Translations under genes and position numbers: made by a program
Part shown: in pieces, positions 17,901-24,100 of the stretch
Layout of the letters: every line of letters starts with the position of its first letter
Numbering within the stretch: the stretch's first letter is position 1
Origin: Actinomycetes bacterium
GTDB lineage: Bacteria > Actinomycetota > Thermoleophilia > BMS3ABIN01
Reading direction: 5' to 3'
Length of the DNA stretch: 45,019 bases
Assembly (NCBI GenBank): GCA_021790115.1
Contig: JAJYIM010000014.1
Span: 1 to 45,019 of the forward strand
Notes under the pieces: model-generated
What the model was told of the DNA's origin: nothing
What the model saw: the letters and a program-made list of their open reading frames with translations, nothing else
Database searches by the model: none

Positions 17901-18561
17901 AAAGGAAACCCTGGGCCTTTACGTTTCCAGTCATCCATTGAAAGACCTGCAGCAAGAGGTAGCGGCGACGGGCGCGATCTCGATGGCGGCGCTCCGGGAT
18001 ACGGCGGACCGCTCCCGTGTCGCTGTCGTTGGCCTGGTGGCTGCAGTTAAGCGTCTTACTACTAAAAAAGGTGATCCGATGGCGTTCGTCACTATTGAGG
18101 ACATGGAGGGCAGCGCCGAGGTGGTGGTTTTCAGTGAGCTGTTTGCCAAGCACAGACATCTGCTGGTGAAAGATCAGATAATCCTGGTCAAGGGATCCAT
18201 TGACTACAAAGGTGAAGATGATATAAAAATAATAGCAACGGCCGTGGAGTTGATGCCGGCCGGGGACGGCGCCGGCGGCAGCGCCACCGGCGGCCACGAG
18301 GCTGGCCGAGGGCAGGTGCAGCTTAAGTTGAATGTCGATGCCCGGGTGGTGGGGCCGGACCTGATTGGCAGCATGAAAAGCCTCTGCCGCAGCTATCCCG
18401 GCGCCGTGCCTGTAATCCTTGACCTAGTTACTGATGACGGGGTAAGAAAGCTGAGACTGGGGAATAATTTCCTGGTGGATGCCGGCGCCGAGTTCATTGC
18501 CGGGATGGAGGAGCTGCTTGGCTCTGGCGGGGTGCGACTGGAAACAGGCAACCGGTTATGA
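14998..18561 (+). CDS. dnaE: DNA polymerase III subunit alpha
   Basis: 1187 residues, the replicative C-family polymerase. After a Pro-rich N-terminal tail of about 33 residues comes the PHP domain (FHLHVHSEYSELDG, VAVTDHGV). The polymerase palm has PGRGSAAGSLVAF, PDIDIDF with catalytic Asp429 and Asp431, and VDFLGLRNLD with the third carboxylate at Asp580. Their spacing is close to that of E. coli DnaE. Fingers/beta-binding regions follow (SFNKSHAVGYALIAYQTAYLKAHYP). An OB-fold lies near residues 1000-1080 (VAVVGLVAAVKRLTTKKGDPM). The start is GTG with AAGGGAG 6 nt upstream; no later in-frame start precedes the PHP domain, so the tail is probably real. No exonuclease domain is inserted, so it is DnaE-type, not PolC. 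Confidence 0.96.
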   Translation: MNEQNATPVGAGPAPRSETQAPQRPRPEPPSQPGFFHLHVHSEYSELDGACAISALLDRCAELGMSAVAVTDHGVLYSAVEFYREATKRGIKPIIGLEAYVVDDRLNKGNAKEKRHHLTLLAASNAGYRNLIKISSRGFLEGYYYKPRIDAEVLKEHAEGIICLSGCLNSRLCHFLYSGDRQAALAEVDSLKQIFGEDNVYIEIQSHGLAEQEKVNPLLIKLAAETGRPLVATNDVHYLKKEDATSHDALLCIQTGSTLLDANRLKFQGEEFYLKDYEEMAAALPQAPAALASTVEIAGRCQVEMELGKLCLPVYELPGRGSQDEYLRRLSEEGFARRFQGEEAEAARQRLETELATIAEMGFASYFLIVWDFVKFAKDNGIAVGPGRGSAAGSLVAFCLGITQVNPLQYDLLFERFLSPGRRTMPDIDIDFSPEGRDRVIAYVAERYGRQNVAQIITFGTFAARGGTRDAGRVLGVPYGDVDKIAKLIPEGPGVTFAACLERGQELRAAYDDDPQTKQIVDLGCFLEGLVRQDSIHAAGVVISDQPLTEYLPLQQKGAAEVVTQFAMEDVEALGLLKVDFLGLRNLDVIKDAVRLIKEKSGVQIDPDAVPLDDALTYKMLCRGQSDAVFQFESSGMKDALRLVGPTRFEDLVAIVALYRPGPMQHISRFAKNKKNPAAITYDDPRLEPILEPTYGVALYQEQLMEISKALAGFSPAEADDLRKGIGKKKHDLLASLKSKFLEGCRRNQVGAGAAQKLWEMMEAAGDYSFNKSHAVGYALIAYQTAYLKAHYPREYMAATISSVMTTKDKVPFYVNACANMGIEVLPPDINESLSDFTVVEGRIRFGLTAVKNVGATVIASVISAREQGGPFISIFDFCRRVDSGPLNKKALESLIKCGAFGSTGSTRKGMLEVMGQALAVGSQSQQDSVLGQGSIFELAGGDDAPGSDVDPAIPEGEFGADTLRRLEKETLGLYVSSHPLKDLQQEVAATGAISMAALRDTADRSRVAVVGLVAAVKRLTTKKGDPMAFVTIEDMEGSAEVVVFSELFAKHRHLLVKDQIILVKGSIDYKGEDDIKIIATAVELMPAGDGAGGSATGGHEAGRGQVQLKLNVDARVVGPDLIGSMKSLCRSYPGAVPVILDLVTDDGVRKLRLGNNFLVDAGAEFIAGMEELLGSGGVRLETGNRL

Positions 18562-18602
18562 TAGCTTCCCGTTTTGTACAGCCAGTTTGACGAGGAGAAA
18601 AA

Positions 18603-18980
18603 TTGCCTGCGCCCGAGGAAGCCTTAAACGAGTTATTGGAGATGTCTGCCAGCGTTCGCCAGGCGGTGCTGGTCCGCAGCGAGAACGACGTCCTTGCCAG
18701 CACATTCGCCGACAAGGGTTCTGAGGAGGTCATGGTGAAGACGGCGCGCGCGATGTTGGACGCCGCCCGCGGCGAGTCCAAGGCAATGGGCAGGACGGCG
18801 CTCAGCCAGCTGTTTGTGGAGGCGGCGTCAGGGTGCGTTTTTATTGTTGCCGGTGAAAAGGACACCTGGCTGGCTGCTACAACCGGCACCGACCCCACCG
18901 TGGGGCTGGTGTTGTACGATATGAACACCGCGCTTAGGACCGCCCTGGAGGGAGAGGCCGAAGGCGCATACTCCAAGTAG
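18603..18980 (+). CDS. Roadblock/LC7-domain protein
   Basis: 125 residues. A single roadblock/LC7 (MglB-like) alpha/beta domain, recognisable from the helix-strand opening ASVRQAVLVRSENDVLASTFAD and the strand VFIVAGEKDTWLAATTGTDPTVGLVLYDM. Family members act as regulators or GAPs of Ras-like small GTPases, or as scaffold subunits. No GTPase gene is visible nearby. The start is TTG 18603 with GAGGAG 5 nt upstream. It sits 41 nt after dnaE and 6 nt before a small membrane-protein gene, so the two probably form a unit. No polar or motility genes are here to suggest a specific partner. Confidence 0.8.
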   Translation: MPAPEEALNELLEMSASVRQAVLVRSENDVLASTFADKGSEEVMVKTARAMLDAARGESKAMGRTALSQLFVEAASGCVFIVAGEKDTWLAATTGTDPTVGLVLYDMNTALRTALEGEAEGAYSK

Positions 18981-18986
18981 GGAGTT

Positions 18987-19196
18987 ATGGCAAAAGGAAG
19001 ATTCTTTTTCACAGGGTTTTTATTGTCGGCGGCTTCAGCCTTAGGGATCACGTACCTGCTCAAGAAAGTGCGCCGCCAGCCGCGGGTTGAGCTTTATTTT
19101 GATGATGGCTCCCTGCTGGCGGTAAACAACAAGAGCTCCAGTCTGTCGGTTAAACTGACAGGCATGGCGGATGAGCTTTTAAAGCAGGCGCTGTAA
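18987..19196 (+). CDS. Small membrane-anchored protein of unknown function
   Basis: 69 residues, not recognised. An N-terminal hydrophobic segment (about residues 6-25, FFFTGFLLSAASALGITYLL) is followed by a basic patch KKVRRQPR. A short soluble part follows, with the strand-like VELYFDDGSLLAV and an amphipathic C-terminal helix. The predicted topology is a single anchor with about 40 residues in the cytoplasm. The ATG has GGAG 3 nt upstream. It overlaps no other gene and lies 6 nt after the roadblock gene, so a membrane partner for that protein is plausible. Confidence 0.65.
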   Translation: MAKGRFFFTGFLLSAASALGITYLLKKVRRQPRVELYFDDGSLLAVNNKSSSLSVKLTGMADELLKQAL

Positions 19197-19235
19197 GACC
19201 TGTTATCTGCCGAGCCTGTCATCTATCCTCTTCAT

Positions 19236-19494
19236 CTAAGAGCTTATTTCGATAGGTAATTCGTTGCGAGGCCGAGCGAAAAGGCGATGGGCAAGGACGC
19301 AGGAGTAAAAAGCCCGCAGTCGTACCCGCTGCGGTACGTCGAGGACTTTTTGCTCCGAGGACGCCGCCCATCGCCTTTGCAGCCGGCAGCAGCAGAAGAT
19401 GCCTTTTGAGATAGATTCTTATTACTCCGAGGACGCAGCCCATGGTCTTTGTAGTCGGCCGCAGCAGAATACGCCTATCGAAATAAGCTCTAAG
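19236..19494. mobile_element. 259-bp inverted-repeat element (MITE-like), long form
   Basis: The termini CTAAGAGCTTATTTCGATAGG (19236-19256) and its near-perfect complement (19474-19494) match the ends of the 72-bp element at 3456-3527 (AGAGCTTAT, GCAGCAGAAT). Inside, AAGGCGATGGGC...GTACC and GGTAC...GCCCATCGCCTT form a long imperfect hairpin centred on GTACCCGCTGCGGTAC. The right part is duplicated in tandem: CTCCGAGGACGCCGCCCATC from 19354 and CTCCGAGGACGCAGCCCATG from 19426 begin two about 70-bp units that both end in a GATA-TTCT/ATAAGCTCT-like terminus. No transposase is encoded, so it is a non-autonomous element. It lies between the 69-residue gene and tldD. Confidence 0.8.
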
Positions 19495-19524
19495 ATCAGA
19501 CATGGTATCAATAATGGAGGATTG

Positions 19525-20910
19525 TTGCTGATTAATGGGCATCTGGCTGAGAAGGCCCTGGCGGCGGCGCTTGAGCGGGGCGGTGAGTTTGCCGACCTTT
19601 ATGCAGAGCGCCGCGCCTCCATGTCGTTGAGTCTTGAAGACGGCAAGCTGGAAAAGATCGCGCGCGGGCTGGACGCCGGGGCCTCCATCAGGGTGATTCG
19701 GGGCAGGAGCATCTCTTTTGTATCCACTGAAAAGACGGATGAGCGTTCGCTGATCGAGGCTGCGCGCCTTGCCGGCGAGGCGGTCAGGGGAGGCGGGAGC
19801 AACATAGCACCGCTGGCTGCCCTTGCACCCGCTTCTGTTCACACAATCGAGGTCCCCCCCGATTCGGTAGCCGCGGGCGAAAAAGCGAAGCTGCTGCGGG
19901 CGGCCGACAGGGCGGCCCGGGCCATGGGGCCGGAGGTGGTCCAGGCTTCCATCGGCTTCAGTGATGATATCAGCCACATTATGATCGCAAATTCCGAGGG
20001 CTGCCTCGCCCAGGAGGAGCGCGCCCGCGTGCGCCTGATCGCGCGGGTAGTCGCTTCGCGGGAAGGCGTCCTCCAGACCGGCTACGACAGCATCGGTGCC
20101 CTGAAGGGGATGGAGCTTTTTGCTGCGGGCTCGGCGGAGCGGCTGGGCGCTTCCGCAGCGGAAAAGGCCATCACCATGCTTGACTCCCGGCCGGCTCCCA
20201 GCGGCAAGATGGCGGTGGTGATGCACCGCGGCTTTGGCGGCGTTCTTTTTCATGAGGCCTGCGGCCACGGGCTGGAGGCAGACGCCGTGGAAAAGGGAGC
20301 CAGTGTCTTTGCCGGTCGCGTCGGTGAGCGGGTCGCCTCCGGGCTGGTGACGCTGATTGATGATGGCAGCATTGCCAACGAATGGGGCTCGGGAAGCTTC
20401 GATGATGAAGGCGTCCCCACGCGGCGGAACATTCTGATTGAAAAAGGGGTGCTGAAAGGGTTTATGTTTGACAGGCTGCGGGCGCGCAGCGCCGGCGCTG
20501 TCCCAACGGGAAACGGCCGGCGCCAGTCTTTCCGGCATCCGCCAATCCCGCGGATGACAAACACTTTTATCCTTGCCGGAAGCGCGGTTGCCGATGAGAT
20601 CATCGCAGCGACGGAGCATGGTTTTTTCGCCAAGACGCTCTCCGGTGGCCAGGTGGAGCCGGCGACTGGCGATTTCGTGTTCGGAGTTTCCGAAGGCTAT
20701 CTGATTGAAAACGGCAAGGTGAGTTATCCCCTGCGGGGAGCAACCTTGATCGGCAATGGGCTCACTGCGATGAAAAATGTTGACATGGTGGCCGGCGATT
20801 TTGAGATGAACATTGGCGTCTGCGGCAAGGACGGACAGGGAGTGCCGGTGGGAAGCGGCCAGGGAACGCTTCGAATTCTCAATATGACCGTGGGCGGGAC
20901 GGAAGTTTGA
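19525..20910 (+). CDS. tldD: TldD, metalloprotease subunit of the TldD/TldE complex
   Basis: About 461 residues from TTG 19525. With TldE it forms a heterodimeric zinc protease that digests unfolded peptides and matures RiPP/microcin precursors in other bacteria. The zinc motif is HEACGH (HExxxH), and a conserved Cys follows in GVCGKDGQGVPV. Other family motifs are ANEWGSGSFDDEGVPTRRN and MTNTFI. The frame is open back to ATG 19399, but the first 30-odd codons there lie in the repeat element. A GGAGG at 19516-19520 points to TTG 19525 or CTG 19528 as the true start, and the resulting length is usual for TldD. tldE follows 140 bp later on the same strand. Confidence 0.93.
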   Translation: MLINGHLAEKALAAALERGGEFADLYAERRASMSLSLEDGKLEKIARGLDAGASIRVIRGRSISFVSTEKTDERSLIEAARLAGEAVRGGGSNIAPLAALAPASVHTIEVPPDSVAAGEKAKLLRAADRAARAMGPEVVQASIGFSDDISHIMIANSEGCLAQEERARVRLIARVVASREGVLQTGYDSIGALKGMELFAAGSAERLGASAAEKAITMLDSRPAPSGKMAVVMHRGFGGVLFHEACGHGLEADAVEKGASVFAGRVGERVASGLVTLIDDGSIANEWGSGSFDDEGVPTRRNILIEKGVLKGFMFDRLRARSAGAVPTGNGRRQSFRHPPIPRMTNTFILAGSAVADEIIAATEHGFFAKTLSGGQVEPATGDFVFGVSEGYLIENGKVSYPLRGATLIGNGLTAMKNVDMVAGDFEMNIGVCGKDGQGVPVGSGQGTLRILNMTVGGTEV

Positions 20911-20919
20911 AACCAGACG

Positions 20920-20982
20920 CTGGACGCTGGATGCTGGACTCTGGATATTGGATAAAAACCAAAAAACTGGAGGCTGGAGGTC
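20920..20982. repeat. Degenerate heptad array between tldD and tldE
   Basis: CTGGACG, CTGGATG, CTGGACT, CTGGATA and TTGGATA run head to tail at 20920-20954 with a strict 7-bp period. A second short block, CTGGAGG twice, lies at 20967-20980. The array occupies much of the 140-bp gap inside the tld operon. No opposite-facing block is obvious here. Confidence 0.7.
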
Positions 20983-21050
20983 CGGTGAAGCCTAATTTAA
21001 CGATCTTAATGCAGCGCAGTGTAAAAATTGAAACAGGCAGTTAAAAAGCC

Positions 21051-22394
21051 ATGATGGAGCTGGCTAAAAAGGCGCTCGAGCAGGCGATAGCGACCGGCGC
21101 GGAGCAGGCAGAGGCGTTTGCCCAGCTTAACAGGTCGATGCGAGTCAAGGTTTACCGGCAAGAAGTGGAAGAGTTGGTCAGCGCCACCGGCAGCGGCGTC
21201 GGCATCCGCGTCATCAGCGGCGGATCGGTTGGCTATGCCTACACGTCCGACCTTTCCGCCGGCGGCATCGAGGCCGCCGCCCGGGCAGCGGCCGAGGCAA
21301 TGTCGGTGACATCTGCGGACGAGTTTGCCGGCCTGCCTGAGCCGGCGGCAGAATTTCCGCGGCTTGACCTTTACTCCGAGCGGCTGGGAGCTGTACCGGT
21401 GGCGGACAAGATCTCGCTGGCGATGGCGGTGGAGAAGGCGGCGCTGGAGCATGACTCCCGCATCCAGCAGGTCGAGGCGGCGACTTACAGCGAGAGCGAC
21501 AGCTCCGTCGCCATCGCCAACTCATTGGGGTTTGCCCGCAACTACGCGGAGACTTCCTGTTTTGCTTTTCTGCAGGCTATCGCCGCCGCGGACGGCCAGA
21601 TGCAGACGGGTGTCTCTTTTGTCACAGGCAGGGAACCTGGTCAACTCGATGCCGCCGCTGCTGGCAAGGAAGCTGCCCGGCGGGCGCTGTCGCTGCTGGG
21701 AGCCAGGCAGTGCGCCAGCATGAGCTGCCCGGTGGTAATGGATCCCTTTGTGACTGCCAGCGTTATCGGAGTCGTTGGCTCGGCGCTTACCGGCGAAGCG
21801 GTGCAGAAACGGCGCTCCATGTTTGCCGGCCGGCTGGGAGAGCAGGTGGCCGGCGGACTGGTGAACCTGCTTGACGACGGTCTCCATCCCGAGGGACTGG
21901 CCAGCGCTCCTTTTGATGGTGAAGGCGTTCCCACCAGGCAGACAAAATTGATTGAAAGTGGCGTTTTGCAGGGTTTCTTATATGACACATATTCGGGCAG
22001 AAAGGAAGGCCGTGCTTCCACCGGCAATGGGGCCAGGCGCTCCTACCGCTCGCAGCCACATGTCGGGCCTACAAATCTGCGGCTGATTGGCGGCGGCGCG
22101 GCTCCGGCTGCATTGCTGGACGGTATTGATCTTGGCTTACACGTCATGGACGTAACTGGAATGCACTCCGGCGTCAACATGGTCTCCGGCGATTTTTCCG
22201 TAGGCGCCACCGGCCGGTTGATAAGAAATGGCAATTTGTCAGAACCGGTGCGTGAGGTCACGATCGCCGGCAACTTGCTGGATATGCTTGGTAATATCAA
22301 AGAAATCGGAAATGACAACCGGTGGGTTCCATTTGGCGGCAGCGTCAACGCTCCCTCGATCCTGATTGCTCCGATGACTGTCAGCGGAAAGTGA
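21051..22394 (+). CDS. tldE: TldE/PmbA, partner subunit of TldD
   Basis: 447 residues, homologous to TldD but without HExxxH, as expected for the non-catalytic subunit. Shared features are GVGIRVISGGSVGYAYTSDL near the N-terminus, the middle-domain segment MSCPVVMDPFVTASVIGVVG, FDGEGVPTRQTKLIE, and the C-terminal VSGDFSVGATG with INAP-like NAPSILIAPMTVSG. The start is ATG 21051 or the adjacent ATG 21054; neither has a clear Shine-Dalgarno sequence. Its place directly after tldD supports the heterodimer. No RiPP precursor or toxin-antitoxin pair is visible nearby, so its substrate here is unknown. Confidence 0.93.
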   Translation: MMELAKKALEQAIATGAEQAEAFAQLNRSMRVKVYRQEVEELVSATGSGVGIRVISGGSVGYAYTSDLSAGGIEAAARAAAEAMSVTSADEFAGLPEPAAEFPRLDLYSERLGAVPVADKISLAMAVEKAALEHDSRIQQVEAATYSESDSSVAIANSLGFARNYAETSCFAFLQAIAAADGQMQTGVSFVTGREPGQLDAAAAGKEAARRALSLLGARQCASMSCPVVMDPFVTASVIGVVGSALTGEAVQKRRSMFAGRLGEQVAGGLVNLLDDGLHPEGLASAPFDGEGVPTRQTKLIESGVLQGFLYDTYSGRKEGRASTGNGARRSYRSQPHVGPTNLRLIGGGAAPAALLDGIDLGLHVMDVTGMHSGVNMVSGDFSVGATGRLIRNGNLSEPVREVTIAGNLLDMLGNIKEIGNDNRWVPFGGSVNAPSILIAPMTVSGK

Positions 22395-22412
22395 AAAACA
22401 GCCGAAAATGGC

Positions 22413-22441
22413 TTGTAAAGCGCATTTCCATCTGATAATGT
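22413..22441 (+). promoter_or_regulatory. Probable promoter of hup
   Basis: TTGTAA (22413-22418), a 17-bp spacer and TAATGT (22436-22441) lie just after the tldE stop and about 45 nt upstream of the HU start codon. GATAAT at 22434 is an alternative -10. Confidence 0.45.
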
Positions 22442-22486
22442 CCATAACCGCCAGCTTCTTAAACCCTTAAAACAGGAGGCATGGAA

Positions 22487-22759
22487 GTGGGAAAGTCCGA
22501 GTTTGTAAGTGCAATTGCCGACAAGGCAAATCTTAACAAGACGCAGGCGGCCGCGGCCGTCGATGCCTTCATCGATACGGTGACGGCGTCGCTGAAGAAA
22601 GGCGAAGAAGTGCAGTTCACCGGCTTCGGCAAGTTTAGTGTCCAGAAGCGGTCTGCGCGCGAGGGCATCAACCCGCAAACGAAGCAAAAGATCCAGATTC
22701 CAGCCAGCAAGGTTCCCAAGTTCAGCGCCGGCAGCCAGTTGAAGCAGGCAGTAAAATAA
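22487..22759 (+). CDS. hup: Histone-like DNA-binding protein HU
   Basis: 90 residues from GTG 22487, which is 7 nt after AGGAGG. The ATG at 22481 is only 1 nt from that site and would be a poor start. The protein begins MGKSEFVSAIADKANLNKT, as in HU. It has the core VQFTGFGKFSVQKRSAREGINPQT with the DNA-intercalating arm (NPQTKQKIQIPAS, with the proline of IP) and the C-terminal strand VPKFSAGSQLKQAV. It compacts DNA and assists repair and recombination as a dimer. It lacks the long Lys/Ala-rich tail of mycobacterial and streptomycete HU. A strong hairpin terminator follows. Confidence 0.95.
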   Translation: MGKSEFVSAIADKANLNKTQAAAAVDAFIDTVTASLKKGEEVQFTGFGKFSVQKRSAREGINPQTKQKIQIPASKVPKFSAGSQLKQAVK

Positions 22760-22810
22760 GCCGGGAAGCCGGAGGCCTGTCCCCGGCGTCTATTTGACAG
22801 AGGTGTTTCA

Positions 22811-22839
22811 GGCCGCGGGAGCCTTCGGCTCCCGCGGCC
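22811..22839 (+). terminator. Strong hairpin terminator after hup
   Basis: GGCCGCGGGAGCC and GGCTCCCGCGGCC form a perfect 13-bp stem with a 3-nt loop (TTC), followed by CTCTTC rather than a T-run. It lies 52 nt after the hup stop and separates it from rpe. Confidence 0.7.
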
Positions 22840-22904
22840 CTCTTCATCCAGGCCCGTCTAGGCCGGCAAATTCTGCGCCGGCCGCGCTGGAAACATAACC
22901 CTGT

Positions 22905-22930
22905 TGGGGCGGGCTCTTTTTGTGCTAGAA
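22905..22930 (+). promoter_or_regulatory. Extended -10 promoter very close to the rpe start
   Basis: TGTGCTAGAAT is an extended -10 (TG, then TAGAAT ending at about 22930), with TTGGGG about 16 bp upstream. Only 8 nt separate the -10 from the rpe GTG, so the mRNA would be leaderless or nearly so, which agrees with the lack of a Shine-Dalgarno sequence. Confidence 0.5.
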
Positions 22931-22938
22931 TCACCCCC

Positions 22939-23634
22939 GTGAGCTACGATCTTCTGACCACATACCAACTGGCGCCGTCAATTCTGTCAGCTAATTTTGG
23001 CCGGCTTGAGGAAGAAGTCGGCAAGGTGATGGACGCCGGAGCGCGCGTCGTCCACATAGACGTCATGGACGGGCGCTTTGTCCCCAATATCACCATCGGA
23101 CCGGTTGTTGTCGAATCGATCCGGGACCAGGTCCACGAAGCCGGCGGCGTTCTGGACGTCCATCTGATGATTGAAAATCCCGAGCGCTACATCGAAGCAT
23201 TCGCGGCGGCGGGGTCCGACTGGATCAATGTTCATGCCGAGGCCTGTATCCATCTGAACGCCGTGCTGGCCCAGATCAGGGCGGCTGGCTTAAAGGCCGG
23301 CGTTACCCTCAACCCGGCCACGCCGCTGGCGACAATTCAGGAAGTCACCGGCGATATTGATTTCGCGCTGATGATGACGGTCAATCCGGGCTTCAGCGGC
23401 CAGCAATTCATTGCCTCGGTGCTGCCTAAAATCAGGCGGGCCCGCATGCTGCTCCCCGACCATGTCGGCATCGAGGTTGACGGCGGCGTTGCGCCGGACA
23501 CGATTGAAGCGGCGCTTGACACCGGCGCCAACCTGTTTGTGGCCGGCTCGGCGGTATTCGGCGCGCCGGACCCGGCTGCGGCGGCGCGCAGCTTGATTGA
23601 AGCAATGGAGAGTCGAAAGGAATTCTCAGATTAG
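22939..23634 (+). CDS. rpe: Ribulose-phosphate 3-epimerase
   Basis: 231 residues, a TIM-barrel enzyme interconverting ribulose-5-phosphate and xylulose-5-phosphate. Motifs in order are LAPSILSANFGRLEEE, VHIDVMDGRFVPNITIGP, DVHLMIENPERYIEAF, MTVNPGFSGQQFI and VDGGVAPDTIEAALDTGAN. The metal-site His/Asp residues (HIDVMDG, DVHLM, EVDGG) are intact. The start is GTG 22939 without a ribosome site. It lies directly upstream of the FMN riboswitch. Ribulose-5-phosphate is also the RibB substrate, so its position next to the riboflavin operon makes sense, but it has its own promoter. Confidence 0.94.
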   Translation: MSYDLLTTYQLAPSILSANFGRLEEEVGKVMDAGARVVHIDVMDGRFVPNITIGPVVVESIRDQVHEAGGVLDVHLMIENPERYIEAFAAAGSDWINVHAEACIHLNAVLAQIRAAGLKAGVTLNPATPLATIQEVTGDIDFALMMTVNPGFSGQQFIASVLPKIRRARMLLPDHVGIEVDGGVAPDTIEAALDTGANLFVAGSAVFGAPDPAAAARSLIEAMESRKEFSD

Positions 23635-23760
23635 AGACTGCCGGGACAGGCTCTTGGGCGCCCGGAGCTTGCTGAAATAGGCTCGTTGGGTGGAAACGCT
23701 TTCTCCTATTTGTTATCATTTTCACGTGTAATAATTTAATAGCGCTGTGATGGCAGCAGT

Positions 23761-23874
23761 ATCTTCGGGGCGGGGTGGAACTCCCCACCGGCGGTCAAAG
23801 TCCGCGACCCTCCTTAGGGAGGCTGACCAGGTGAAATTCCTGGGCCGACAGTAAAAGTCTGGATGGGAGAAGAT
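23761..23874 (+). ncRNA. FMN riboswitch (RFN element)
   Basis: The segment carries the highly conserved RFN landmarks in order. ATCTTCGGGGC closes with GGGAGAAGAT as P1. GGTGGAACTCCCCACCGGCGGT and AGTCCGCGACCC follow, then a variable stem CCTCC-TTAG-GGAGG. After that come CTGACCAGGTGAAATTCCTGG and CCGACAGTAAAAGTCTGGATGG. It binds flavin mononucleotide and switches off the downstream rib genes when FMN is abundant. A hairpin with a T-run stands 24 nt after P1, so control is probably by transcription termination. A promoter candidate (TTGTTA, 16 bp, TAATTT) lies at about 23711-23738. Confidence 0.95.
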
Positions 23875-23898
23875 ATAAGCTTGTTTAAGCTTGGATGC

Positions 23899-23927
23899 CC
23901 TGGGATGTACGCTGCCCGGGTTTTTTT
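23899..23927 (+). terminator. Riboswitch-controlled intrinsic terminator
   Basis: CCTGGG (23899-23904) pairs with CCCGGG (23915-23920), followed directly by seven T residues. It stands between the FMN aptamer and ribD, the position of the expression platform. Confidence 0.8.
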
Positions 23928-23928
23928 A

Positions 23929-23955
23929 GTTCCAAGTTCAAGGTTTATAACTTGG
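23929..23955. repeat. Short facing heptad repeat after the rib terminator
   Basis: GTTCCAAGTTCAAGG faces AACTTGG, belonging to the same GTTCCAA-type heptad family as the arrays at 25284 and 43802. It lies in the ribD leader downstream of the T-run. Confidence 0.5.
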
Positions 23956-24043
23956 CGCTTGCGGTCGAAGAAACGGATTAGCTTAGACAAACCAGTTCAA
24001 GAGATGAAGGGCTCAACATTGAAGAAAGTTAAAAATGGTTTTA

Positions 24044-24070
24044 ATCCACCATCCACCATCCACCATCCGC
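24044..24070. repeat. ATCCACC heptad array upstream of ribD
   Basis: Three exact ATCCACC units and a partial fourth (ATCCGC) run in tandem. The 13-nt end ATCCACCATCCGC (24058-24070) is the exact inverted complement of GCGGATGGTGGAT at 25203-25215 behind ribD, so the gene is bracketed by facing arrays. Confidence 0.8.
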
Positions 24071-24100
24071 TGTTTGATAACTGGCATTGACATCAGCTTC

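Noticed and set aside
19399-19524. Extended N-terminus of TldD from ATG 19399
   Set aside because: The added residues are encoded by the repeat element, and a ribosome site stands nearer the conserved start of the protein.
24044-24070. CRISPR array
   Set aside because: The direct repeats here and in the other heptad arrays are 7 bp without spacers, and no cas genes are present.
23863-24090. 75-codon frame starting in the FMN riboswitch
   Set aside because: It begins inside the conserved aptamer, reads through the terminator and repeats, and has no protein-like features.
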